Shown: piece by piece, positions 1-13,874 of the stretch
How the letters are laid out: the number at the start of each line of letters is the position of its first letter
How positions within the stretch are numbered: position 1 is the stretch's first letter
NCBI RefSeq assembly: GCF_026212465.1
Contig: NC_080048.1
Span: forward strand, 24,913,660-24,977,659
DNA length: 64,000 nucleotides
Origin: Amaranthus tricolor
Lineage: Eukaryota > Streptophyta > Magnoliopsida > Caryophyllales > Amaranthaceae
Direction of reading: 5' to 3'
The notes under the pieces: generated by a model
What the model was told of the DNA's origin: nothing
The model's input: only the letters and a program-made list of their open reading frames with translations
Databases searched by the model: none
Program-made: the position numbers and the translations under genes

Positions 1-3000
1 TCCTAGAGCCCAGTCCTGGTAAAGAAGAAAAACAGGGCTTTCATCAACTGGCACTCGCATAGGAACAATCACCAGAAGCTCGAACAGCAGCCCTATCAGC
101 ACAGGAATCACAAATATCTGCACAATAAAACCACCAAAAGGTCAAATTTTGGTCATTTTATCACAAGAAATCAAGTCAAATACAAGAACAAGCATGCAAC
201 ATAAATCCAAAGAAGATTAACATCCCAACTAGAGCATCCCACCCCACCAATTCAATTTACTTGATATGTGGATGCATTTCAAGGAAGTTCAATAAGGCTT
301 CAATTCACATGATATGCAGATGCTTTTCAAGGAAGTTCAACAAGGCAGAATTGCGACCGCCGCCAGAAATCAAAGAGCTTTTCAAGTAGTACATTGAATG
401 TGAGCCACAAATGAGTACGAGGGGAGAAAAGCATGTGACAAATTGAAACTACTCTTGAAATGTCATATATGAGCATCTTAAAATGTTAGCTTCAAAGTCT
501 CATAAAGAGGTTGGAATTCAACCAAATATCATATCTACCAAACATGGCATTTTAATTTTGAGCCATTTCTAGATTTGAACATATAATTACTAAATCCAAA
601 CAGGCCATTATAGCATATTCAAATTCTGCTCCTCCACAATGCCGCTCCTATAAAAATAAATTTGAGCAAAAAAGAAACACTAGTGGTTGAGACAATGGTG
701 GGTATGACTAGTGGGTGCGCAAAACAGAAAATAAACTCACCCATATAGATAAAAGAGCAGAGCTCTTGAGAACAATTCCACACCACTTCCAAACTTGGCC
801 AAGCAAAACTGCTGCCCTCCTTGATTTGATCTGCTCAATTGTATACCTGATTCCAGCTATGGCTGTCCAGATAAGATAGCTTCCAATGGTGAAAGCATAC
901 AGATCTGCAGACAACAATCAGAAATATGCTAAAAACACGAACCCAAAAACCAGTTCAGGAGCACCAATACACAACAATGAGCTGAAGTACCATTGCATTT
1001 AATGCCATGCGTTATCGGAAGAAGAGGAATGGAGTTGAAGATAGCCCTTCCGAGAGATACAGGTATGATAATTAGCACAGAATTGATAACTAGTAAGGTC
1101 ATCCAGGCCACCACCAAGAGTAGGACAATACGAAATACAAATTTGCACCGTCTGCCAAAATTTGAAAGAAGAATTTGAGAAGAGAAAGTAATGAAAATAT
1201 GAAGACATTAAAAAAAATCTTGATAGCAAAAATTAAAAAATGAGGAGAAATAAATTGAAAAAATATCAGCATCCATGTTCCAACTGCATGTCAAACTAAC
1301 GCCTTTCAGACAGCATAACTTACACTGAATCAGATTGTTCTTCTCCATCATAATCCTCCATTACATCGGAATTTACAGACCCATGGGCCTCATTGTTATG
1401 AGCATCAGGAAGAAGTGGTCGCTGAGGTTGATCCTGCTGTGCCTCACCCACCTGTAGACCACGTAATCTTTCCAGTCTACCTGCTTCACCATTGCCATCA
1501 TCATGACCAACTAAATCTTCAGGCTTAGGAAGTAAAAAATCAGTCAATCCAAGAGCCCAGCCAACAGCAGTGAACCAAGACCGAAGAAGAGACTTAATTG
1601 TAGTCCTCAATTTGAAATGCTCAATGGCAAAGGGGATGCAAATTTGGAACAGCAGTATATCAGCAGGTATCTCAGTAAATGGATCAGATACTCTGAAAAG
1701 CAACCAAATGTAAGTAGCAAATTAAAAAATTAAAGATCAGAATTTGAATTTGAAGTATTGAATAACTTAAACAAAATAAAAGGTGGTCATACGAGATATC
1801 TAGAGGGAATATGGAGTGTGCCATTCGCATTGCAAGTTTGACAGGTAGGAAAACGAGCATCACAATCAAACTTCCATAGACAGCTACAGAAAGCAAAACT
1901 CTGCGAGCATGTTTGTGAACTGGATCATCAATGAGATCGCGAAATGGATTGTAGTTGGGATCAGCTGGATCTCGAAGAAAATATAGGACTCCAGTACGTA
2001 GCACCTATTAAAAGAAGAATGGTATCAATAATATATGACGAGATTTCCCAAGTGCATAGACATCTCAAGGAATGATAGACATACCCCTCGAAGAAGGCTG
2101 ACGAATATACTAATCTGAAGCATGTAGAATATCCCGACAACCCAATGAACCAAAGAGCTGGCCAATGGAGAGACAGAAAAGAATTCAACTCTTTGACCCA
2201 TATTTTTTCCGAACATACGTATTGTGCAGATATCCAGCCACCAGCCACACATCAAAGGGAAAACCCCAAGCTCGATAACCAGAAGGAATGCAACCTTAAT
2301 CATCGTCATTAAATGTCTCATGCCTGAGAAGAACTGTCGTAAAAGAGATGGGATATTCTCTGCTGCAGAAGCAATACTTTGGAACCTCCCCATAGTAAGA
2401 GGCTCACCTTTGGTATACCTAACAAATGCAACCACACCTAAGTAAAGAAAGACAAGTGAGAAAATAAACATATATCCAACAGCCAGTGTTGTAACATCAG
2501 AAAGCTTGGATGTTCCAGCAGTCACTCCTTTCAGGACGTCAGAAGCCAGGGGGGAGCTAATGTTGTTGGAAGACACATTTAGTTCACTCGCATTTGGTTT
2601 CATTACTTCAGTTACATAATCAATAAGATTTTCCGAGTTCTCAGAAAGATTCGTCACAGTTGTTAAGGCATTTTTCAAGGTGATATTAGCCAAGGAGAGT
2701 GCTGATTCTGTAAATGGTGTCATTGTGGAAAATGTGGCACTTGTAGCAGAAGAAATAAGCCACGATACATAATGTAATATTGCACGCCCAAGTGAGAAGG
2801 GAGCAAAGATAACAACTCCAAGAAAGATCATGTTGCTAGCTAAAACCTGCAAACAAATGACTAAAATTGTCAGAATTATCAGAGTAGTAAAAAATAATCA
2901 ACAGCATCAATATCACCAAAAAGCCTCCACAAACAGGCTTCCAAAAGAAAAAGGCATGCCATATTTATATAAGACCTCTGATACTAAACATGACAATCAT

Positions 3001-6000
3001 GAATCGTCTACTTCTTAACAAAGCAGAAGCACAATTCACATCAATGTTGGAACAGTAATTGATAATATGTATCAGAAAAAATGTGCACATAGCAAGACTA
3101 AATAATATGTACCACTTAACACATCACACCCACAAGTTTCTGTCTTTATAAACTTGATCAACATGTACTGCCATAAAATTGAATGATGGACTCACAGCAT
3201 TTCTATGGTTATAAGGTCCTACCCACCAGAAACAACAGCAATTGCTGTCTATTTCAAAGAACTAAAACCACCAAACAGCTACAAAGTTCTCGTAGATATA
3301 AAATTATCTGTTAAGAGAGCATGCAATACTAATTACTAAAGGTATATAGCTCCAGAAGAAAAAAAGGAAAGATGACATTACTCAGAGATGTCCAACATAG
3401 CATGTACAAAAGATCTTACTTGTGATGTCTTTAAAATAGAGTTCTATTCAATATCCAACAGATACTGTATGCTCAAAATAGACATTTTAGATATTGAACT
3501 GTAATTGTTAACAATTATAATACTACATATACATGCATATTACACAATCTGTCAAGTTCTTTCTCTGTTCTAGCCACATTTCCCTTTACAAAATTCAGAT
3601 TCAAGAACATCTCTTAGGCCCCTGATATTAATGATGATACTACTTCATGGAAAATCAGAGGCACAAATAACGATTAATTTGAAGTAATAAACTATTCACT
3701 ACTCTTGAGTATATGAGATAATGAGAACATGTGAACATTGAAAGTCTGTATATACACATGTGCACATTGAGTAATTGAACATGTGCACAAGTACTAGTTG
3801 TCACATCACATAATTCCACGAATAAGTATATATCTTGTCAATTTGTTTGACATGAATTTACTAATAGTTATTTCAGAAGAGAAATCACATCGCCTTTTTA
3901 AATACAAATTGAATATCATGCTGACATCAAGGCATGAAAATAATAAGTTATACTAAATGAAATTAGTAGTTTTGATGTGCTCAAATGTTTTGGCTAGCAT
4001 ATCAGCAACTCTCTTTAATATGAAGGGATAAAACCACTCAAAGAATCACATAGATCTCATAACCTAGAGTTGTCCAATGAAAGAACGAAGGAAGCAATAT
4101 CAATACTAAAGGTCTGAAGAAAAAATAACTGGAAAATATGATCTCCCTTCAACAATTATATTTCTCAACACAAACGTTATGGCAGTTTGCAATTTTGAAT
4201 GTTCTTAAAAAACTTTTTGAGTCCAAGAAATCTCAAAGTTGTCATGTAATCACTAGTAAAAAATAAAAATGAATTCTTCATGTATCATGATGATTTAAAG
4301 GGTTTCCATGATGCTTCTTGCTCAAATAGAAATTGAACACAATGATAGTGCACAATCCAGCTCTAACCTATAGAGTTCAGACTTTGGGCGTGGGGTGAAA
4401 TTAAGATAGTGTGAGAAAATGGCAAAAGAAAAGTAGATACTCACAGTAAAAGCATTCTCTACCAAATGGAAGACAGGACCTTGCATGCCCACAAGCTCAT
4501 CAAAGGGAACATCATCAGCACCATCAGCATCATCCAGACCATCAAAAATCTGATCAACCTGAACTTCAAGTCGAGCAGCCCGCCTCTCCCAATCAGCAGC
4601 AAGATGTTCTGCCCGTCTTAACAATTGATTAGCTCCAGCAATTCCAGGAGCTTCTCCAACATCATCAACATTGCCATCAGCAAGCAGATTCCTATTGACT
4701 TGTCCAAGAGGCCTTCGAACTGCTTGGCCACCATTTATATCCCCTTCAACCTCTCTATCCGCATCATGTCCTTGTGCTTCTCGTACATGCCTAAAATAAT
4801 CTCTCAAAGAAGTTGCCCCAAGGAATATAAACACAATGCTCGCCGAGAGAAGAAATCCATGTAGACAATCTGTGAGGATAGCAGTAAATGACATATGACT
4901 GAGGAATAAGCGATTTGCATCAGAGAAACTACGAACAAAAGCCAGCCGCCAAATCCAAAAGGTGATGAAAGGTATAATAAGAAGCCAAACAGATAACACA
5001 AAAACAAGACGCAAAAAGAATTTCAGGACATGACAAGTCTTCTTTCCAATCCCAAATACAAATTCCCGGAACGGAAGTCTAGTAGGAGCATTGTCTGCAT
5101 AAACGGGGGAGAATGAAAATGCATGCTTGCACACCTGTAAAAATACCAGGCATTACTATTTCATCAGTCAGCATTAAAAAGGATAACAATTGGAACTTTC
5201 TAGGCAGTGATCAAGAGATGAAAGTATCATACTCACATACATGTCCGTTTAGTGGCGAAACTTGAACAAAATTTTAGGGGGTGGAGTTAACAAAATAAAT
5301 TAAATGACATTAATATATAGCCAATCAATACAACCAAAAATATAACGTAAATTTCGAATCAAAGTAAAGCTCGACACTCTTTAGCACTTAAAAATTATCA
5401 ATAATCTCACTGACACTATATGTCTAAGCTATTTGTCTCTAAATGTATATTACTAAACTATTAGCAAGAAAATCGTTGCCCATTTTATTACGAAGTCTTA
5501 TCTTTAGTATCTTCATAATTGATTGTTTTATTGTATGGGTATTCAGTGATTTAAGTATTCACTTACTCAAACTAATTATTAAATAACAATAAGAAAATTC
5601 AATTAAAAATATAAAACAAACCTTTAGTCTTCAATTGTTGATGGTAAGCTTTAATTTTTATTTTGTCGATTTCTCCCAATTGCTTTTTCTTTTTTTTTTT
5701 CCCTGTTGTTAAATGATAATTTCATTCCTAATTTGATAATCCATTACTACTTATAAAATTTTTTTATATTTTGTTTAATTATTCTCTTCCTTTAATTGTG
5801 TTGTTTTTTTTATTAGGCTAAAATTATGAAAAACATAAATTGACGGTTGTATATTAAATAAATGTCGAAAATCTCGGAGGGCCGAAGCCCCTACCCGCCC
5901 CAACTAAGTTCCGCCACAGTAATAATAACAGTCCGTTAACAAACATTCAAAAGCTAACCACGGGAAACAAAATTTGCGATCACTAAAGCAAACTACATTT

Positions 6001-7418
6001 GCTACTATTAACAGTTTTACTCAGCTCGGTGAGACTTATAAAGAATTTTGGGAAATTTTACGTGGTAATTCTGAGGTTTTGGTTTTCCACGTGGTAACCA
6101 GAACTTTTAAAAAATCCACGCGGTAACCCTAAGGTTTTACCAAATTATTCCACCGTGACCTTTTTGCACATATAAGGTTGTTGTACGCCTATTATGCGAC
6201 TCACCATTTTAAATTCCATCAGTTTCAACCTTTTCCCCAAAGCATAAACACTAACTCTACCATCTTTGAATTTTGGGGGAAAAATATGATTTGGATGAAA
6301 GACGGTAGAGTTGGGTTCTTATTTTGGGGAAAAAGATGAAACTGATGACATTTGAAATGGTGAGTCGATAAATAGGCGTATAACAACCTTTAAAACTTCG
6401 AAATTAACGTTTGCAAACGTTTTTATGTGCAAAAATGTTACGGTAACACTAAGGATTTTTTAAAAATTTTTGGTTACCACGTGGAGAACACAAAACCTTG
6501 GAATTTCCCAAGAATTTTTCATCGCTATTGTTTCGTGTTAACATTTCAATCTCTCAAATCCAAGAAAAGCAGACTATCAGTACTCTTACAATTAGTTAGA
6601 ACATAAAATATGTACTAAAGCTATTATAAAAGTCATCCAAGAATCTTCAATGACTGACTAGTCATCTTCATTGCAAGAGCACCATAGCACCACAACAAAT
6701 TCACCATCAAAATTTACGTAACTTGAATTCCTGAAGTCATTAATCATCATCAAAGTACGCCAAAACAATTTAAATCAATAAAGAAATGAAAGAACGGGAA
6801 TTTTGATGACCTCTCTCACAAACCCAAAATTCGCAGGAAATTTATCAGTGTAAAATGAAATAATCTACTTTAGGAAAGTTCAATTATTAGATCTTCACTA
6901 CCGACCTAAAAACTAATATAACCTCGAAATTACATTCACAACCACATTTTCACCAAAGATCCATAATCAATCAATTAAAATACACAAAATACAAATCAAT
7001 TACCACAAAAACCCGAATTTAAATAGTTTTCACTAAAATATTTACATACCTCGCACTGACGAGCATTACTGTGACTAAGCCACTGGAGAAGGCAATCCTG
7101 ATGAACGAATTTAATACTACCGCTACAAGCACAAGGATATCTCAAAGGATTATCAGCATCACCAGAATTCCTACAAATCCTACAAACATCCTCTTCTTCA
7201 TCGTCATCATCGAACACATTCCTCTTCGCTGACGATGCTGTTTCAGTCTCCGGGATATTGTTACTTTTCCCGGTGGATTCTCTCTCTTCACTGTGACCGT
7301 CGATTTTAAAATCTTCTGAATCAATCATTTCAGATGAAGATGCATCATCTCCATTTGAGTTTAAGGTTTTGATCTGAGTATCGAAAGAAGATGCCGGGGT
7401 TGCCGGAGAAATCTCCAT
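1..7418 (-). CDS. SUD1: SUD1/CER9-like (Doa10/TEB4-type) RING-CH E3 ubiquitin ligase, 5' part, spliced
   Basis: Polytopic ER-membrane ubiquitin ligase. The plant SUD1/CER9 family acts in ER-associated degradation and affects sterol (HMG-CoA reductase) and cuticle-lipid metabolism. Exons read from GT-AG sites: 7418-7050, 5134-4445, 2846-2085, 2004-1793, 1692-1324, 1151-991, 904-741 and 117-1 (running off the window). All phases join, giving 948 codons; Arabidopsis SUD1 is about 1,100 residues, so the C-terminus is missing here. The RING-CH finger is C79, C82, C96, C98, H106, C109, C122, C125 (C4HC3). Intron 1 falls between C122 and C125. An acidic Ser-rich N-terminus (1-77) precedes it. Hydrophobic segments start near residue 160 and recur through exons 3-8. 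The ATG at 7418 is the first in frame before the acidic region. No stops or frameshifts are seen, so the gene looks intact. Family assignment is from recognised conserved stretches such as VLASNMIFLGVV and GRFQSIASAAENIPSLLRQF. Confidence 0.93.
5250..5929. mobile_element. Probable non-autonomous hAT-like element in SUD1 intron 1
   Basis: The left end agtggcgaaacttg (5251) and the inverted right end caactaagttccgccac (5901-5917) form imperfect terminal repeats of the AGTGGCGGAACTT type seen in plant hAT-like MITEs. The interior is AT-rich and non-coding. The word gtccgtt occurs on both sides (5243-5249, 5931-5937) and may be a remnant of the target duplication, but the right boundary is not clean. 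Confidence 0.5.
6050..6509. mobile_element. Mutator-type (MULE) palindromic MITE in SUD1 intron 1
   Basis: A 460-bp element bounded by GGGAAATT / AATTTCCC termini and flanked by a perfect 9-bp duplication aagaatttt (6041-6049 and 6510-6518). The two halves are long imperfect inverted copies: the motif around aaggttgttgtacgcctatt on the left returns inverted as aataggcgtataacaacctt on the right, and ggtgagtcg mirrors cgactcacc. A 9-bp TSD is the signature of Mutator-like transposases. No coding capacity, so it is non-autonomous. It could fold into a long hairpin in the SUD1 pre-mRNA. Confidence 0.85.
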
Positions 7419-7560
7419 TGAAGAAAGAGAAAAAAGCTACGGTCGGACAAAGAAAAGGAGAAAGACGGAATAAGGAGTTTTTCGGGTATTTTGGGATTCA
7501 GTTTCCGGTTTTGCCCTTTGAATATGGGTTGATGATTAGTTGATAGAGGGAAGGACAGTA
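7419..7560 (-). promoter_or_regulatory. Likely 5' leader and proximal promoter of the SUD1-like gene
   Basis: Immediately upstream of the ATG, the minus strand has long pyrimidine runs (CTCCTTTTCTTT, TTTTTTCTCTTTC) like the Y-patch of plant core promoters and leaders. No clear TATA box is seen close by. The transcription start cannot be placed from sequence alone. Confidence 0.35.
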
Positions 7561-9555
7561 GTTAAGAAAAAATCTTAAGACGAGAGAAATAGACCGACTA
7601 AAGTGTGGGAACTTGGACCGTCAGACGGTATTAAAAATAAAGTGATTTTTTTTAAAGGTGTTACAGACGGTATTAAAAATAGACTTTTTGTTTGAAAGGT
7701 ATTAAAATGGAGCTTTATCAAATTATTATTAATTTATCAATAATTTCAGCAAAAATATAAATAATTTAATTTGTTAAAGGATAAATATTTGAAATTTAAT
7801 TTCTAGTATTGCAACATTATAAAAAAAATTTATCAATAAATTAATAAGATTCACCAAGAAATTGACATTAATCAAAAATGATTATTTGTTTCTTCATTTT
7901 CTTTTATAAGTCAATGTTTTATTTATATTATGTCTTTTACCTTTACCTAAAAGATATTACCACTCTTATTTGACTCTTATTTATCAATGTCGGACAAAAT
8001 TATCAAATCATAATAAAAAATAATAGTAAATCTAGATTTCTTATTCTTATATTGAAGTTTTTAATAAATTTTTTATTATAACATACATTAATATAGTTTA
8101 AGCTAAATATGAATGATGGCTTATAAACATGATCGACAATATATGTAAAATACGAGCATGCTTTTATACCATATGAAATAGATTACCACTCATTATTTAT
8201 CAGTGTGAGACAAAGTTATAAAATCATAAAAGAAGAATTGTGTTCTTTATTTCTCGTAAAGCACCACATTGATTTTTTTTGTTGAATTTATTAGTTTACA
8301 AAAACATACTCTAATAGATTGAGTTTTAATTACTAAAGAAGTATAATTAATTGATATTCTATTATATTATCTTATAGTTAGTCTAATAGAGTAAAATATA
8401 TTTTCATAAATAAAATTTTGTAAATAAATAGTGTCATCTATGTATATCAAAAACTATCAACTAGACGCTTTGTTTATATCAAATAATGGTCAGATACCCT
8501 ATAAAGGCTTGCAAGCCTATCGTATAATGCTTTTGAACTACTAAAGATAAACAATCATGAAACTCAACATTGTTATAAAGTAGATTTGAAAAGTAAATGC
8601 TAACAAATAATAATTATGTCCCAATTAAAACAATTAAACAAATTGATATGATGCATTCGATAAAACAATTAGTAATTATTTTTTTCGTAAGTAAATAAGC
8701 CCAAATCAATTAAAAAACCAACTATCAACTTAATTCGATATTGATCGGATTGATAGAACTCCATAACAGACTCGTAATCGAAAAATAAAGCTCGAACTCG
8801 ATTTGTGCCTAGAAAAAGAAAACTTATTATAGACCGATGACAACCCGAGCTCGATTAATACTCGACTCAAACATCAACTGATAAAGAACCGGCGCAAACC
8901 CGATAATGCGTATAACTATTGTTAAATCGACTGTAACTAACCGATCTAACTCGAGTATAACCCGTCGTGGTATACAATTGAAAATTAACTGATTCAAAAT
9001 TTGACCGAACCAAATAACATCCATTTTAAATCGACTCGATGACTGGAATGAACACCTTTACCAGTAATCCCAAAAAAATTCTTTAGTGTAGTAATTAAAG
9101 GTTTTCAATTTGAAGGCAAAAATAAATTGTAAATTTTAGTGACACTTTATAAACGAGTTTATATCCAAAAGAGAAAATATGGTAAATCATGTATAACAAA
9201 CTAAATGTTGTCATTTAATGTGTATCAAATCAAATAGTTTATTAAAAAGTAATTAATTGGAAATATCCCAAAATTGCAAAAGTTTTTGTTTTAAGCAAGG
9301 TGTTTTCACGGATCGCAAAAAGGCTCGCGGATCGCGAGATTTCATGACAAAGTTTCTATTTTAGAGGTTGCTCAGGTTGCGGCTGGTGACATCCTTTGCA
9401 GCTCACGAGTTGCCCAAATTGCGGCTCGCGACTTTTGCACTAGTATTTGCAAAGTTCGTTTTATTCATTTTTGTTAAATATGCTATAACTACCTAAAGTT
9501 AAAATGTGATATATTTTGAAAATATTGGGATGGATTGATTTAATGTCGACATTAG
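7561..9555. other. AT-rich intergenic DNA without a recognisable gene
   Basis: No credible coding exon on either strand. A short tandem motif, cagacggtattaaaaat, occurs twice near 7625-7680. The stretch 8730-9060 ends in gaacaccttta, which resembles a hAT terminus and could pair with taaaggtgtt near 7655, but no target duplication was found. A GC-richer patch at 9300-9450 (ctcgcggatcgcgag) is unassigned. Confidence 0.5.
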
Positions 9556-9665
9556 TTCATATAACACCCCGTTCATTTTGATAAATAAAATAATTAAAAT
9601 AATTAAAATACTTAAAATAATAAAATAATATTAAAAATACTTTTGCTTACTAGTAATAAGTAGTA

Positions 9666-9734
<69 letters not shown>

Positions 9735-10560
9735 TTGCTTACTAAATAAATAAATAAATAAAAATGTCCATCATATTAATAATAATTATAAATAATAATG
9801 ATATAAATAATGATCATATTTATAATAATAGCAGTAAGGATATTACGTTTGCGTAATGGACTGGAAAGGTTTAATGCGTTAATAGTTAACTATCTACTAG
9901 AAATTCTTTTGTCTCTACAAACCCTTCATTCCTACCATTACATCGTGAATATTCAATCATCCAACTATCCATTTCTAGATATTATGAGTAGTAAGGACCA
10001 TAAAACATCCCTTAATGCCCTCTAATAAGTTCATGAATATGGAAATAATATCCTATGAATCTTGCACATTATCTACACAAAAACTCTTCATACTCTCTCA
10101 TTGGAATGCCAATGAAATTTTGAAATTCATGAAGCAATTACCAGCCTACTCCATTACTCCTTATAACTAACGCTTCACTATCATAATGTATCTATATATA
10201 AACACCACTTGTGAATTTTATAATTATTCTATCAAAACAAACAAAATCCAAAAATACTTTAGAGAGCTTGTAAGAGTATGGTGTTTGGTGTAAAGGAAAA
10301 GAGCATAAAAGAGGTTTTAGCTTATGTTCACTTTGAATTTTATGATCAATTCATATAATTTCCATCTTTGTAAGCCAAATCAATCCATAACCTTTTATAG
10401 TTTGTATAATATTTGTAATCAAAAGATAAGATGAGAATGTATTCTTGTGATTTTTGTATGTGTTTTCGAATTAATAAATTATAACTAAAGGGTTGTTCAT
10501 GTCGAATTATGTTTTGAGTAGCTATTGATTTATTATTTATAGATGTCTTATAAATAAAAT
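9556..10560 (+). mobile_element. Possible Ty3/Gypsy LTR remnant
   Basis: Starts with ataacaccccgttcatttt followed by A/T-rich short repeats, the common start of plant Gypsy (Tekay-like) LTRs (TGTAACACCCC). A TATA-like tatatataaacacc near 10192-10206 would suit an LTR promoter. No second LTR, primer site or target duplication was found, so the limits are guesses. Confidence 0.35.
9663..9731. repeat. (TAA)n microsatellite
   Basis: About 69 bp of uninterrupted aat/taa trinucleotide repeat within the putative LTR remnant. Flanked by taaa-rich DNA from which it could have expanded. Confidence 0.95.
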
Positions 10561-10784
10561 GTATAACATAAATTCTATGAGAAATTTAAAGTTATGTTAT
10601 TGTGTATGTTGTATCATGAAAATAGGTGAAAAGAATGTAATACATACATATGTCTTCATGAAGGATGTGAATCATATATAAGAATTGGGATATAAAGCAA
10701 ACATAGTTATGCAAAATCCAATACAATAAAGCCAAATAATGGGGATAAAATATGAATTAAATGCAGCTAACAAAATCCCAAGCT

Positions 10785-11771
<987 letters not shown>

Positions 11772-12968
11772 AAGCCTACCTATCTCACACATAGGGTGGT
11801 GGAGAAATCATGAAGCCACCACCCACAACTTGTCCTCCCTTCCTATACATAGAGAAGAAAAAGGCTCAAGCAAAGGATCTAATTCTTCAACAACTCATTT
11901 TTCTGTACTTCAAGCTTTCTTTAGTATTTATTAGTTTTAAACGTCCTTTATGTACTTTTCATGATTCTAGTCTTGTATTTTTAATTGCATTTTTTTCTAC
12001 TCAAACACTTATTAGATAGTTAAAGCTTTTGATTTGTTCATCATTGATGATCATTTGATAAATTAATGTAATTGAGATTAAGTTAATTTTATTGAAGCAT
12101 TTCATCAAGCTTTTGGATTGCAATCGACGCTTTATGAAGTTTATCATTGGCATTCATTAATTCTTCATTTGGATGTCTTCCTTGGATTTATTGCTTTTGA
12201 TTTTGTTGTTGTTACTAGTATTTATCATGAATTCAATATCTTTAGTTATGTTCAATATCAATATGAGTAAGTAGTTCAATTTGGCTTAGGCTAGGTATTA
12301 TTACCATGTATGTAGTCTAAATTTCTTTCGTTACCTTTGAGTTGGTTGTGTTGTTTATGGTTTGAGATGAATTTTGCTTTTATCCTAGTGTCATTGGATT
12401 GAGGATGAAAGTCGATTTCTAATGATAGTCTATGCTTGAAAATTGAAACATCTCCATGAGAATAGGTAGATGTTTTGATTGGAAATGATGAATGTGTGTT
12501 CCATGTCTTAAAATATAATTAGCTCCATGAGAATAGGTAGTTGAGTATGTTTTAGGAAGCTTTTGTTGCTCGAGAGAGAACATTAGTATCCAAGATACGT
12601 TCTTCCCCATAACCCATATCCATGACCTTAGGTTGAAGATTAGTAAACATTACTTTGGTGAGAAAGCCTAGCCTTTGCCTCTTTATCATCATATTACCTT
12701 TTGATGTGTTTGTATTGCCTTTAATCTTATGTTCTTGGTTAATTAGCATCTTTACTTGTTTTATACTTTGTTTTAGCTTTAGTCTTTATTTGCTAGTTTT
12801 AGTTAATACACTAACAAACATCTATAAATACGTTGTTGAACAAACTAATTGATTAAGAATCCCTTGATATACACCCCACTCGCTGTGGATACGAATTGTA
12901 CTTGCCGACATACTACGCTACGCTGTGCACTTGCGGTATTACTATTGAAGGACGTAAATACCCGATCA
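11772..12968 (+). mobile_element. 5' LTR of an Athila/Tat-like Gypsy element
   Basis: The right edge ...acccgatca lies just before a tRNA-Asp-type primer site. The left edge is not resolved because it abuts the reversed Copia LTR fragment. It contains the paired phrase ctccatgagaataggtag (twice, near 12450 and 12522) and a region rich in short repeats. No matching 3' LTR is present in the window. Confidence 0.6.
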
Positions 12969-12974
12969 AGTTTT

Positions 12975-12990
12975 TGGCGCCGTTGCCGGG
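12975..12990 (+). other. Primer-binding site, tRNA-Asp type
   Basis: TGGCGCCGTTGCCGGG is complementary to the 3' end of plant tRNA-Asp. This primer site is typical of Athila/Tat Gypsy retrotransposons. It sits a few bases after the 5' LTR edge. Confidence 0.85.
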
Positions 12991-13027
12991 AAGTGACGGT
13001 CATATATTGATGGTTTTTTTTAGTTAG

Positions 13028-13423
13028 TTGGTTCTTTGTGTGACTCTTATGCCTAGCTTGTTATGTTTCCAATTTAAGTATGAAGCTTTTTGGAGGTATT
13101 ATTGGAGGCTTGGTGACTTCCTCCCACATAAGCATGACCTTGAAATGTGGAATATGTGCAAAATGATGTATGATGGTTTAAATAATGAGACTTGGGATCA
13201 AGTCGAGATCATGTACAACTTTGAGTTCCTAGACCAACCAATAGAAAGAGCTTTGGAATTTTTTGAATTGTTGGCCAAGGAAACCTATGCACAAGAAATG
13301 GCTCACATTCTCCCTTCTCTCGATATGAATCATAGAACCTTTCTTGACCATTTAGAGGCCAATCCTTCATGTTTAGCACTGAAGGATGACTATATTGGGA
13401 AAAATTTTATATGGAAGTTATGA
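13028..13423 (+). pseudogene. Gag-like remnant of a non-autonomous Gypsy element
   Basis: The 131-codon frame includes EAFWRYYWRLGDFLPHKHD, then LEMWNMCKMMYDGLNNETWD and ALEFFELLAKETYA. This layout (helical block with W/F-x-Y-W, then FY-x-GL, then an x-ELLA-x-ETY block) matches the gag domain of Athila/Tat elements. It starts about 40 bp after the primer site. No protease, RT or integrase follows, so the element is gag-only. The usual gag N-terminus is reduced and there is no zinc knuckle, so it is either degenerate or a minimal TR-GAG type. It overlaps a second frame at 13386. Confidence 0.55.
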
Positions 13424-13874
13424 CTTGGTTAGTGAGTTTAGTGTAGTAAATGCAAATCCTAGTTACCTTAACGGGTCCTCCACTTTACCCTTTTCTTACC
13501 CTTGTCCCTATCCACCCTTCGAGGAGTCTGATGATGATGATTTAATTTGTGAAAATGAAAATCTTAAGGAATTTTGTATGCAGTTAAGGCAAGCCCTTAA
13601 CCAATCTTTTTCCTCCATAGATAAGCCTATTTTAGAAACATCATTTGATGGCATAAACGATGAGCTTTGTAGCCCAATGTCATCTCATTGTGAGCCTATT
13701 GTTGAGGCATCTTGCTTGCCTTATATTAATGAGTCTCTTGTTTTTATGCCATGTAAGCATGACTTATTTGTGAATGAGCATTGTGATTACACAATTAATG
13801 TGCCTATTAATAAGGAGTTATATGTGCATATATACAACACTCTTTCTACTGAGACTCTAAACATCATGCATTGA
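13386..13874 (+). CDS. Unassigned ORF downstream of the gag-like region
   Basis: A 162-codon frame overlapping the end of the gag-like remnant in another phase. It has an acidic patch (ESDDDDLICENENLKEF) followed by a Cys- and Pro-containing region without a recognised domain. It sits at the position where Athila/Tat elements often carry variable extra sequence. It could be the frameshifted C-terminal part of the gag-like protein rather than a separate gene. Function unknown. Confidence 0.4.
   Translation: MTILGKILYGSYDLVSEFSVVNANPSYLNGSSTLPFSYPCPYPPFEESDDDDLICENENLKEFCMQLRQALNQSFSSIDKPILETSFDGINDELCSPMSSHCEPIVEASCLPYINESLVFMPCKHDLFVNEHCDYTINVPINKELYVHIYNTLSTETLNIMH

Noticed and set aside
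4625..4864. 79-codon frame on the plus strand opposite SUD1 exon 2
   Set aside because: Antisense shadow of a conserved coding exon.
7655..9060. Possible hAT element between taaaggtgtt and gaacaccttta
   Set aside because: The ends could pair, but there is no target duplication and the internal subterminal sequence does not match; likely chance or too old to support.
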